64,000 bases of DNA, from NCBI RefSeq assembly GCF_021390155.1, contig NZ_CP089985.1, positions 2,491,001 to 2,555,000 on the forward strand. Direction: 5' to 3'. Numbering within the stretch: position 1 is the stretch's first letter; the number at the start of each line of letters is the position of its first letter. Source of the stretch: Pseudomonas sp. HN11 (GTDB taxonomy: Bacteria > Pseudomonadota > Gammaproteobacteria > Pseudomonadales > Pseudomonadaceae). Positions 45,371 through 52,944 of this stretch are shown here, in pieces. The notes below the pieces were generated by a model. That model saw nothing but the letters and a program-made list of their open reading frames with translations, was not told the origin of the DNA and searched no databases. Made by a program: the position numbers and the translations under genes.

Positions 45371-46168
45371 ATGAAAATCGACGTAAGCGGCAAAGTAGCG
45401 ATTGTCAGCGGCAGCACTGCCGGTATTGGCCTGGGCATCAGCCAGGCGCTGGCGCAATCCGGCGCCACGGTGGTGGTGATCGGGCGTGAAGCCGGCAAGG
45501 TGGATGACGCCTTGGCGAGCATCCGCCAGGCCGTTCCCGGCGCGGAGCTGCGTGGGTTGGTGGCGGATCTCGGCACAGCCGAAGGCGCAGAAAAACTCTT
45601 CGCCGCCGAACCGCGTGCCGACATCCTGGTCAACAACCTGGGTATCTTCAACGATGTGGATTTCTTTGAAGCCCCGGACAGCGAGTGGACACGCTTCTAT
45701 GAGGTCAATGTGATCTCCGGCGTGCGCTTGGCACGGCATTACACGCCGGGCATGGTCGAGCAGGGCTGGGGGCGGGTGATTTTCCTGTCGTCGGAGTCCG
45801 GCGTGGCGACCCCGGCGGACATGATCAACTACGGCGTGACCAAAAGCGCCAACCTGGCGGTGTCCCATGGTTTGGCCAAGCGCCTGGCGGGCACCGGTGT
45901 GACGGTGAACGCGGTGTTGCCCGGCCCGACCTTTACCGACGGCCTGGAGCAGATGCTCAAGGACGCCACCGCAAAATCCGGGCGCAGTGCGCGGGATGAG
46001 GCGGATGTGTTTGTGCGAAACGCACGGCCGACCTCGATCATCCAGCGTGCGGCGAATGTGGAGGAAGTCGCCAACCTGGTGGCGTACATTGCTTCACCGC
46101 TGTCGTCTGCCACCACCGGTGCCGCGTTGCGGGTCGACGGTGGCGTGGTCGACAGCATGGCTATCTGA
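45371..46168 (+). CDS. Short-chain dehydrogenase/reductase
   Basis: Protein of 265 residues with the SDR cofactor motif GSTAGIGLGI, NNLGIF, catalytic Ser in FLSSESG and YGVTK (Tyr-xxx-Lys), and the closing segment GAALRVDGGVVDS. It is an NAD(P)-dependent oxidoreductase; the substrate is unknown. It lies between the aldo/keto reductase gene and the SRPBCC gene and probably shares their transcript. Confidence 0.9.
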   Translation: MKIDVSGKVAIVSGSTAGIGLGISQALAQSGATVVVIGREAGKVDDALASIRQAVPGAELRGLVADLGTAEGAEKLFAAEPRADILVNNLGIFNDVDFFEAPDSEWTRFYEVNVISGVRLARHYTPGMVEQGWGRVIFLSSESGVATPADMINYGVTKSANLAVSHGLAKRLAGTGVTVNAVLPGPTFTDGLEQMLKDATAKSGRSARDEADVFVRNARPTSIIQRAANVEEVANLVAYIASPLSSATTGAALRVDGGVVDSMAI

Positions 46169-46197
46169 ATTGTTTTCTATTGTCTGGAGTAACTAAC

Positions 46198-46608
46198 GTG
46201 GCAACAGCGTCTTCTGTGATTGAAATCCCGGTCTCGGCCGATCAAGTCTGGCAATTGGTCGGCGGCTTCAACAGCTTGCCGGACTGGCTGCCGTTCATTG
46301 TCAAAAGCGAGCCAAGCGAGGGCGGCCGCGTGCGTCATCTGCAAACCGCCGACGGTGGCGTGGTGGTGGAGCGGTTGCAGAGCTTTGATAACGTCGGGCG
46401 TACCTACAGCTACACCATCGAGCAGTCGCCGTTTCCGGTGAGTGCCTACCTGGCGACGGTACAGGTCGAGGCGTTGGGCGAAGCATCGGCGAAAGTGACC
46501 TGGTCCGGTGTGTTCACGCCGGCGGCGGAGACCACGGATGCGGCGGTGGAAGAGTTGTTTGCGGGTGTCTATAACGGTGGCCTTGAGGCCTTGCGGGCCA
46601 ATTTCTAA
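46198..46608 (+). CDS. SRPBCC (START-like) family protein
   Basis: Protein of 136 residues with the polyketide-cyclase/START-like pattern: SSVIEIPVSADQVWQLVGGF, LPDWLPFIVKSE, VERLQSFDNVGRTYSYTIE. These proteins bind hydrophobic ligands in a deep pocket, some acting as cyclases. I chose the GTG at 46198 because TGGAG lies 9-13 bases upstream; a TTG six codons earlier is the alternative. Last gene of the aldo/keto reductase operon; a REPIN follows. Confidence 0.82.
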   Translation: MATASSVIEIPVSADQVWQLVGGFNSLPDWLPFIVKSEPSEGGRVRHLQTADGGVVVERLQSFDNVGRTYSYTIEQSPFPVSAYLATVQVEALGEASAKVTWSGVFTPAAETTDAAVEELFAGVYNGGLEALRANF

Positions 46609-46634
46609 GCCGATTTACCGGGTAGCGCAAGCCT

Positions 46635-46730
46635 GATGTGGCAGCGGGCTTGCTCGCGAAAGCGGTGGTTCAGTCAGTACATCTGTCACTGAAAAATCGC
46701 TTTCGCGAGCAAGCCCGCTCCCACATGTTT
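46635..46730. repeat. REPIN (paired inverted REP sequences)
   Basis: ATGTGGCAGCGGGCTTGCTC and the inverted partner GAGCAAGCCCGCTCCCACAT, separated by about 55 bases, between the convergent SRPBCC and histidine kinase genes. Confidence 0.85.
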
Positions 46731-46744
46731 GACCGCGTTGATTT

Positions 46745-48139
46745 TCAACTTTCTGGCATCAGTTGCTGGCGGCACTCAAGCACCAAGCGTGCACCGCCGC
46801 GCTGGCTAGTGCCGACCTCCAACTTGAACCCATGCAAGTTGATGATCGCCGCCACAATCGACAAGCCCAATCCAAACCCGCCTTGCTGGTCGCTTTCATC
46901 CACACGATAGAAGCGCTGGAACACCGCGTCACGTTCCGCCGCCGGTATGCCAGGGCCGGAGTCGTGCACTTCGATACGCGTGCTGCCGGCATCATTGACC
47001 CCCCGCAGGATCACTTCGCCACCCGGCGGGGAGAACTTGATCGAGTTGCTCAGCAGGTTGGCCAAGGCTTCGAACAACAGGGCACGGTCGCCGGTGATCC
47101 AGGGCAGGGACTCCGGTGTTTCGAGGCGCAGTTGCAATTCGCCTTCCTCGGCCAGAGGCAGGTAGAAGTCGTGCAGTTCGCGCAACAGCGGCAGTGGGTC
47201 CATGACCAGGAAGCCCGAGCGACGTTGGTGGTCTTCCAGTTCGGAGATGCGCAACAGTCCGCGAAAACGCGCCATCAAGGTATCGGTTTCGGCAATCGCG
47301 TCATCCAGTTTCACCGCGTAGTCCGACTCCGCCTCGGCCTCCTGCTTGATGCGGTATAGCTGCGCACGCAGGCGTGTCAGCGGCGTGCGCAGGTCGTGGG
47401 CGATGTTGTCGCACACGCCCTTGACCTCGTTCATCAGCTTCTCGATGCGATCAAGCATGGCGTTGACGATAGCCGCGAGCATGTCCAGTTCGTCACGCCG
47501 GTTCGACAGCGGCAGGCGGTGGGTGAGGTCGCCGGCGACGATGGCTTCGGCGCTGGCCTGGATCCCGCGAATCCGCCGCAATGGGCGACGGCGCAATAAA
47601 TGCCAGCCGGCAGCGCCAGGAATAATCGTCAGGGACAACGCCCACAGCAGGGCATGCCAGATGATCCGGGTCACGCCGAACAACGAACCGTTGGCGCGCA
47701 CCAGCACCAGCCAGCGGCCGTCTTCGGTGTGGGTGGCGACGGCGTCGCAGCTGTCCTTCGGCAATTTGGGGTCGTCAGAGTCGACGCAATTGGTCAGGGC
47801 GTGAATCTTGCCGTCCAGGGGCAGGTCCGGCGGCACCGCGCGGATGGGACCACTGAGTGGGCGAAACTGTTCATCGAACAGGCCGTAGGCGTCCACGCCC
47901 TTCATGTCGAAGGTCATGCTGGTGGTCAGGGCCTCCACCAGTTCCTCGCCGTCAAAACGCTGGAACAAATGCTGGCGCTGCATCAGGGAGTGGCGCGACA
48001 GGTCGCCCAGATAGCCCGACACCTCGTAATACAGCACCCCCATGAGGATGCAGCTCCAGGCCACGAACAGCGAACTGTACAGCGCCAGCAACCGGCTGCT
48101 GGAAGAGCGCCAGCCCTTAGAGGGGTTCAGCAATGACAT
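46745..48139 (-). CDS. Two-component sensor histidine kinase
   Basis: Protein of 464 residues: membrane segment one (about 16-40), a periplasmic domain with two Cys (LTNCVDSDD, KDSCDAV), membrane segment two (about 155-180), HAMP, HisKA with phospho-His in NIAHDLRTPLTRL, and the HATPase motifs NLLSNSIKFSPPGGE, DSGPGIP and GFGLGLSIV. It resembles the QseC/CopS/TctE kind of sensor. Its gene start overlaps the response regulator gene by 23 bases. The signal cannot be read; the Cys pair might report redox or metals (inference). Confidence 0.9.
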   Translation of the reverse strand: MSLLNPSKGWRSSSSRLLALYSSLFVAWSCILMGVLYYEVSGYLGDLSRHSLMQRQHLFQRFDGEELVEALTTSMTFDMKGVDAYGLFDEQFRPLSGPIRAVPPDLPLDGKIHALTNCVDSDDPKLPKDSCDAVATHTEDGRWLVLVRANGSLFGVTRIIWHALLWALSLTIIPGAAGWHLLRRRPLRRIRGIQASAEAIVAGDLTHRLPLSNRRDELDMLAAIVNAMLDRIEKLMNEVKGVCDNIAHDLRTPLTRLRAQLYRIKQEAEAESDYAVKLDDAIAETDTLMARFRGLLRISELEDHQRRSGFLVMDPLPLLRELHDFYLPLAEEGELQLRLETPESLPWITGDRALLFEALANLLSNSIKFSPPGGEVILRGVNDAGSTRIEVHDSGPGIPAAERDAVFQRFYRVDESDQQGGFGLGLSIVAAIINLHGFKLEVGTSQRGGARLVLECRQQLMPES

Positions 48140-48800
48140 AACCGGAACCTCGTACCGTGCGGATCAGCGGCGTGAGGCCCGGTGGGTCGATCTTCTTGCG
48201 CAGACGGCCGATGTGCACGTCGATCAGGTTGGTGCCGGGGTCGAAGTGATAGCCCCAGACTTCCTCGAAGATCATCATCCGCGACAGGATCTGCCCGGTA
48301 TTGCGCATCAGGAATTCGAGCAACTTGTATTCGGTGGGCAGCAGGCTCAGGGGCTGATCGGCGCGGCTGGCTTCGCGGCTGATCAGGTTCAGCTCCAGGT
48401 CGGCCACGCGCAGGGCCGTTTCGAATTCCTGGACGGTGCTTTTGCGCCGCAGCAGCACTTCGACCCGGGCGGCCATTTCATCCGAGGCGAACGGTTTGGT
48501 GAGGTAGTCATCACCGCCGGCACGCAGACCGCGCACCCGTTCGTCCACGTCGGAGAGGGCGCTGATCATCAGGATCGGCGTGGATACACCAATAGTGCGC
48601 AGCGTGGTGACGATGGCCAGGCCATCGAGTTCCGGCAACATGCGGTCGAGGGTGATCAGGTCGTAATCGCCGCTCACGGCGCGGACCAGGCCTTCGCGGC
48701 CGTTGTCTACCCAATCTACATCCAGTCCATGGCTACTCAGCTCGGCGACGATCTCGCGGGCTGTTACGGCGTCATCCTCGATGGTCAAAATACGGGTCAT
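48117..48800 (-). CDS. OmpR-family response regulator
   Basis: Protein of 227 residues: receiver domain with acidic pair IEDD, phospho-acceptor Asp in LITLDRMLPELDG and Lys in LTKPFASDEM, followed by an OmpR winged helix (LLPTEYKLLEFLMRNTGQIL, then NLIDVHIGRLRKKID). The ATG at 48800 (MTRILTIEDD) is the family start; the 34-residue upstream extension is not supported. It is partner of the overlapping kinase gene and divergent from a membrane protein gene that it could regulate. Confidence 0.92.
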   Translation of the reverse strand: MTRILTIEDDAVTAREIVAELSSHGLDVDWVDNGREGLVRAVSGDYDLITLDRMLPELDGLAIVTTLRTIGVSTPILMISALSDVDERVRGLRAGGDDYLTKPFASDEMAARVEVLLRRKSTVQEFETALRVADLELNLISREASRADQPLSLLPTEYKLLEFLMRNTGQILSRMMIFEEVWGYHFDPGTNLIDVHIGRLRKKIDPPGLTPLIRTVRGSGYVIAEPL

Positions 48801-48974
48801 AGGATTACCTGGTGAGCAGTTCACACTAGAAGTGCGGGCATTTTGCCAAGAAATGGCTGAACGCTTCCTAAATAAAACTTCATGTTGGCAAAACTGACAC
48901 ATCTTTCATGACCGGCGGCCGGGGAATGCATATCGCCCGCCCGCAACGGGCCTTTCTTGCAAGTTGCATGGTTC

Positions 48975-48993
48975 AAGTAAGTTCAATTTACTT
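48975..48993. promoter_or_regulatory. Inverted repeat upstream of candidate sigma-54 promoter
   Basis: AAGTAA-N7-TTACTT, flanked by further imperfect symmetry, about 40-60 bases upstream of the candidate sigma-54 promoter. It could be an activator or response-regulator site. Confidence 0.35.
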
Positions 48994-49032
48994 AACTTGC
49001 TGATTTATAAGGTTTTTAATTTTTGTACCAAC

Positions 49033-49048
49033 TGGCACGGTGCCTGCA
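49033..49048 (+). promoter_or_regulatory. Candidate sigma-54 (RpoN) promoter
   Basis: TGGCACGGTGCCTGCA has the invariant GG and GC doublets 10 bases apart (GG at 49034-49035, GC at 49046-49047), matching the -24/-12 consensus TGGCAC-N5-TTGCA except for one T in the -12 part. The membrane protein start codon lies 53 bases downstream of the GC. Confidence 0.6.
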
Positions 49049-49101
49049 CTGTCCCTTTTGAGACTTGTAACACTATTTTTCTGCCTTGGAGCACCACAAC
49101 A

Positions 49102-50007
49102 ATGATCACATCCTCATCCACGCTGCAAGAGTCGAGCACGCTCTCCGGGGTTTCCTGGGGAGCGATTTTTGCCGGGGCGGCCGCTGCGGCCGCGTTGTCC
49201 CTGATCCTGGTACTGCTGGGCTTCGGCCTGGGCTTTTCGGCGGTGTCACCGTGGGCTGACAACGGTATCAGTGCCAAGGGGCTTGGCATTTCCACGATTG
49301 TCTGGCTGGCGTTTACGCAGATTGTCGCGTCTGGGTTGGGCGGTTACATCGCCGGCCGGTTGCGGGTGAAGTGGGCAAATATGCACGGCGATGAGGTGTA
49401 CTTTCGCGACACCGCCCATGGTTTCCTGGCCTGGGCAGTTGCCACGCTGATTACCGCAGTGCTGGTGGTCGGTTCGGTCAGCAGCGTCGTCAGTGGTGGC
49501 GTGAAAGCCGGTGCCAGTGTTGCAGCGGGCGCCGCCAGCGGTGTCACACAAGCCGCCGGCAGTGCAGCCAAAGGTGTCAACGGTGGCGACTTTGACTATT
49601 ACGTCGACAGCCTGTTCCGCGACGACCGCCCGGTCGCCGTCAGTGATGACGCCGCCCATGGCGTGGTCGCCCGCATCTTCACCCGCACGCTGGCCAACGA
49701 CGGCCAGCTCGCCCCCGAAGACCGTGCCTACCTGGCCCAGTTGATCAGCCAGCGCACCAACCTCAGCCAGGCGGACGCCGAAGCGCGTATCGACAAGGTC
49801 TATGGCGATGCCCGTAAAGCCGTTGAAGACGCCAAGCTCAAAGCCAAGCAAGCCGCTGACACCGCCGCCAAGGTCGCTGCGTATACCTCGCTGTGGACCT
49901 TTGTGGCGCTGTTGATCGGTGCGTTCTTCGCCAGCTTCGCAGCCACCTTTGGCGGTCGACGTCGCGATGCCGTGGTGTATGTCGAAACTGAACACTTCGT
50001 ACGTTAA
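49102..50007 (+). CDS. Membrane protein of unknown function
   Basis: Protein of 301 residues. Three hydrophobic segments lie in the first half (about 20-50, 63-90, 108-132), then an Ala/Gly-rich stretch, a soluble charged region (YYVDSLFRDD, LAQLISQRTNLSQADAEARI), an Ala/Lys coiled-coil-like part and a last membrane segment (about 265-285). The opening GVSWGAIFAGAAAAAALSLI is reminiscent of membrane proteins labelled PhnA-like in rhizobia; that name gives no function. The ATG at 49102 has TTGGAG 11-16 bases upstream. It sits behind a candidate sigma-54 promoter, and a 23-residue peptide gene follows 15 bases later. Confidence 0.78.
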   Translation: MITSSSTLQESSTLSGVSWGAIFAGAAAAAALSLILVLLGFGLGFSAVSPWADNGISAKGLGISTIVWLAFTQIVASGLGGYIAGRLRVKWANMHGDEVYFRDTAHGFLAWAVATLITAVLVVGSVSSVVSGGVKAGASVAAGAASGVTQAAGSAAKGVNGGDFDYYVDSLFRDDRPVAVSDDAAHGVVARIFTRTLANDGQLAPEDRAYLAQLISQRTNLSQADAEARIDKVYGDARKAVEDAKLKAKQAADTAAKVAAYTSLWTFVALLIGAFFASFAATFGGRRRDAVVYVETEHFVR

Positions 50008-50022
50008 TAAAAGGAGAACATC

Positions 50023-50094
50023 ATGCGCTCATTACTTCTGTGGTTCCTCGGCATCCCTATTCCGATCATCATCCTGATCGCGATCTTCATGTAA
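50023..50094 (+). CDS. 23-residue hydrophobic peptide
   Basis: Small ORF with a strong ribosome site (AAAAGGAGAACATC before ATG). It encodes MRSLLLWFLGIPIPI followed by IILIAIFM: one membrane segment and nothing else. It starts 15 bases after the stop of the membrane protein gene and is followed by a terminator, so it looks like the last gene of that operon. I recall near-identical tiny proteins annotated as hypothetical in other proteobacteria. A membrane-regulator role is only a guess. Confidence 0.75.
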   Translation: MRSLLLWFLGIPIPIIILIAIFM

Positions 50095-50113
50095 TCAGCA
50101 ACTGCATCATCCG

Positions 50114-50145
50114 AGCCGCGCCTGACCCACAGGCGCGGCTTTTTG
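50114..50145 (+). terminator. Rho-independent terminator
   Basis: AGCCGCGCCT and AGGCGCGGCT form a perfect 10-bp stem with a 7-base loop, followed by TTTTG. It lies 20 bases after the small peptide stop codon. Confidence 0.9.
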
Positions 50146-50768
50146 CTGTAAAGCCATGCAGCCGGTAGAGCGTGCTGAACGGTAATTCTGGCTGTACGCT
50201 CGTGAGCCTGATCGCCGTCCTTATTGACTGTGGCGTTCTCCCGCCTTCGTAGTTATCGCTGTTTCCGATTCAATCGGTCTATTTTCAAGTGTGCAAACTC
50301 AAATGCGGCGGTTTGTTAGTTTAATTAGAAGTAAGAAAATTTCTCTCATACCTGTCAATGTTGACAGTATCCATTGGTTCCCGCCTGCGATAGCGTTGAC
50401 CTGTCGTGAAAACAATACATCATCTTTTAATTTAGTTGAGGACGTTTGTGATGACGCAGTCAACGAATCAAAAGATAGCGCAGACAACGGATAGAGTGCC
50501 CGCGAACAGGCCCGTCATGACCCTTAAGCTTTAACCGACGCCTATTTTCCAGTGGGACGCTCATATTTCTCACACACCGCGAAGTCGGCGCAGCTGAAGG
50601 CACGGTTGACTGCAAATTAAGCGGAGTAAGTTGTCCGGATTTTCAGTTGATACTCACGTTCAAGATTTCATAAGGTCGGGTTGATAGTCTTAAGGCTTTT
50701 ATCCAGTTGGTGTGGCGCAGATTATTGTGCGCAAGCAATTTCAAAAAAATTCTTTCAAGGTGATTAGT
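50146..50768. other. Low-GC intergenic region
   Basis: About 620 bases with no credible gene. It is clearly more AT-rich than the surroundings. A 64-codon frame from 50303 has no ribosome site and no recognisable features. The region may be promoter DNA or gene remnants belonging to the low-GC orphan that follows. Confidence 0.5.
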
Positions 50769-51656
50769 ATGAACACGCCAGTAAGTCAACAAACAAGGCA
50801 TACGGAAGGCACCGCTACGGCCGATATTTTCAATCCTCAAAATACGCCTGATCACTATTCCTTTGAGGCCGAACCTGCGCGTTTATTGATGTATCGAAAC
50901 AATAACTCCATCAACGTCATCGTCGGTCAAAAGGTAAGTCACGGCAGTTTAACCGACCATTCAATATTTTTGACATTTCCGGATATGGTTCAGGGTGAGT
51001 CACGATCATTCGATTTTTCGGACGCTACTCAAATGACTGCGTACTACAATCAAACCAAGGGATTTTCAACGACGCCCTACAGCATCGTTAGTGGGGAAGG
51101 CACCCTGTCACTGGATCATCAGGATGTAATGACTGTTACTTTTAAGGGTAGGGGTGCTTGGAATAACGATAGGGTTGAAATCGACAGGGGGGCTATGAGG
51201 CTTGAGGGTTTTCAGGAAGGTCAGGCGCTTGATAAGGTGATAAGCCACAACGCTCTTGCAGTGGGTACGCTCAGCGTCGCGTTTACGGGGGGGCCATCTG
51301 GGGAGTCGGATTTTAATGCGACCACGGTACACATGATTTATGAGCCAGGCTTTCCGGTGGGAGAGGAATCGTATTGGCTGATGCAGGGTTATGGGGTTCA
51401 AAACCTCAGGGAAAGAGTGTTTTACATCGTGATAAAAGAGAGCGCCACAGGCAGCCAATTTGATTTGGCGACGAGCAAGGACGTAGCGTTGGGCTATTAC
51501 TTCTATGGAGACGGAGCCGCCGGCGTTCCCGTGAGTGGAACGTTGACAGTGGAACATCATCCGGCAAGTGGACGCGCAAAAGGCTCTTTCGATTGCGTGT
51601 TGAGAGGGAATCACTCGGGTGATTATCGGGCCGTGGGTACGTTTGATATCAAATAG
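50769..51656 (+). CDS. Orphan protein with two similar beta-rich halves
   Basis: Protein of 295 residues that I do not recognise. There is no signal peptide and no membrane segment. By eye the two halves match: YSIVSGEGTLSLDHQDVM in the first against GVPVSGTLTVEHHPASGR in the second, each followed by a run of beta strands with alternating charged residues, and SRSFDFSDATQ against GSQFDLATSKD before them. This suggests an internal duplication of a roughly 110-residue beta domain. Codon use is more AT-rich than all neighbours, pointing to recent transfer. I chose the ATG at 50769; the ribosome site (AAGGTGATT) is moderate. It stands alone. Confidence 0.75.
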   Translation: MNTPVSQQTRHTEGTATADIFNPQNTPDHYSFEAEPARLLMYRNNNSINVIVGQKVSHGSLTDHSIFLTFPDMVQGESRSFDFSDATQMTAYYNQTKGFSTTPYSIVSGEGTLSLDHQDVMTVTFKGRGAWNNDRVEIDRGAMRLEGFQEGQALDKVISHNALAVGTLSVAFTGGPSGESDFNATTVHMIYEPGFPVGEESYWLMQGYGVQNLRERVFYIVIKESATGSQFDLATSKDVALGYYFYGDGAAGVPVSGTLTVEHHPASGRAKGSFDCVLRGNHSGDYRAVGTFDIK

Positions 51657-51752
51657 TTCTAAGGCGGGCAATAAACCAGGTGTGGTGAAGTTAATACAGT
51701 GCTCATCACACCTTCGAAATTTTATAGCCAGACGTTTATTGATTGAGGGCGA

Positions 51753-52661
51753 TCAATCCTCAAACCCGACCTGCTCATGAATCTCGTCCACCTTCAACTC
51801 CAACCGGTAAGCCACCGCAATAAACAACGCCTGGCACAAACACAACGTGGCACTCAGCGAACGAAACGCAAACGAGGACCCCTCATTCACCAACAGCACC
51901 GCGTTCGCCCGCTTGGCCAGTGGCGACAGGTTGCTGTCGGTGATGATCAACGTCTTGGCCTGATGATGCTGGGCGATGCGCAGGCAGTGCTGGGTCTCTT
52001 TGCCATACGGCGTGAAGCTGATGGCGATCACCAGGTCGTTGGCGCGGACGCTGCGCATCTGTTCGCGGTAACTGCCGCCCAGGCCCGAGATCAGGTGGAT
52101 GCGCTTGTTGGTGTGCTGCAGGTTGTAGACCAGATAGTCCGCCACTGCGAAGGAGCGGCGCACGCCGACTACGTAGATATTGTCGGCATTCACCACCAGG
52201 TCCACGGCTTTGTCGAACGCGACATCATCCAACTCCAACCCCAGACGCTCGATGCCGGACAAGGTCGCGTTCACGCACTCACGCGCCAGGTCGCCGCCGC
52301 TGGCTTTCTGCGACTTGTTGGCGATCATGCTGCGGATGCGTTGCTGGTAGTTCTGCACCGGCGTGGTCTTGTGGGTGTAGGCCTCGCGGAACAGCGCCTG
52401 CATCTCACTGAACCCGCTGAACCCGAAGCGCTGCGAGAAGCGCACGATGGCCGACGGGTGTACCTCGCACTCGCGGGCGATGTCGCTGATGCGGTCGACC
52501 ATGATCCGGTCGCTCTGCTGACTCATGTAGCTGGCGATGCGCTTGAGCTGGCGCGGCAGGCTTTCGTATTCGTCGGTGATCAGCTGCAACAGGCGCTCGG
52601 CATTGATCGGAGGGCTGGCGAGAGTGTCTTCCAGGGTGGTCTCGGGATCGGTGCGGGACAT
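51753..52661 (-). CDS. iolR: RpiR-family regulator of inositol catabolism
   Basis: Protein of 302 residues with an N-terminal RpiR helix-turn-helix (SDIARECEVHPSAIVRFSQR) and a C-terminal SIS sugar-phosphate binding domain (VVGVRRSFAVADYLVYNLQH, ISFTPYGKETQHCLRIAQ). I chose the start at 52661 (MSRTDP); the longer reading adds 22 residues. It is divergent from iolC and the whole inositol operon, matching the place of iolR in other proteobacteria, so I infer that it represses the cluster until an inositol breakdown intermediate binds. Confidence 0.88.
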   Translation of the reverse strand: MSRTDPETTLEDTLASPPINAERLLQLITDEYESLPRQLKRIASYMSQQSDRIMVDRISDIARECEVHPSAIVRFSQRFGFSGFSEMQALFREAYTHKTTPVQNYQQRIRSMIANKSQKASGGDLARECVNATLSGIERLGLELDDVAFDKAVDLVVNADNIYVVGVRRSFAVADYLVYNLQHTNKRIHLISGLGGSYREQMRSVRANDLVIAISFTPYGKETQHCLRIAQHHQAKTLIITDSNLSPLAKRANAVLLVNEGSSFAFRSLSATLCLCQALFIAVAYRLELKVDEIHEQVGFED

Positions 52662-52805
52662 GGTCAATCCTTCTGGCGTTTTGTCTGTTGCGCTGATGGG
52701 TGGCGCAAGTCTACAGGGTAGGCGCAAAAAAATACCTCGGCATCACGGCCCGCGTGGCTTGCTGAAACGATGCACTGTCGCTGGACTGCCTCTGTACAAG
52801 CCTAA

Positions 52806-52821
52806 TGGAAAAAATATTCCA
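52806..52821. promoter_or_regulatory. Candidate IolR operator before iolC
   Basis: Perfect inverted repeat TGGAA-N6-TTCCA in the iolR-iolC divergent gap, followed by a half site TGGAA at 52834-52838. The same palindrome recurs at 61559 before the inositol transporter genes. I recall a GGAA-N6-TTCC motif reported for rhizobial IolR. Confidence 0.65.
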
Positions 52822-52944
52822 ATGAAAAAATATATGGAATAAATATTGATTGGTGTCGCCGGACGTTCTAGTCTGCTCCCACCAAGAGCGTTTGCCGTCG
52901 CTACGTCGGCACAACGCAGGCTGATAAAAATAACAGGAGCCAGC

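Noticed and set aside
50291..50494. 67-codon frame in the AT-rich gap
   Set aside because: No ribosome site and no features; a similar frame exists on the opposite strand over the same bases.
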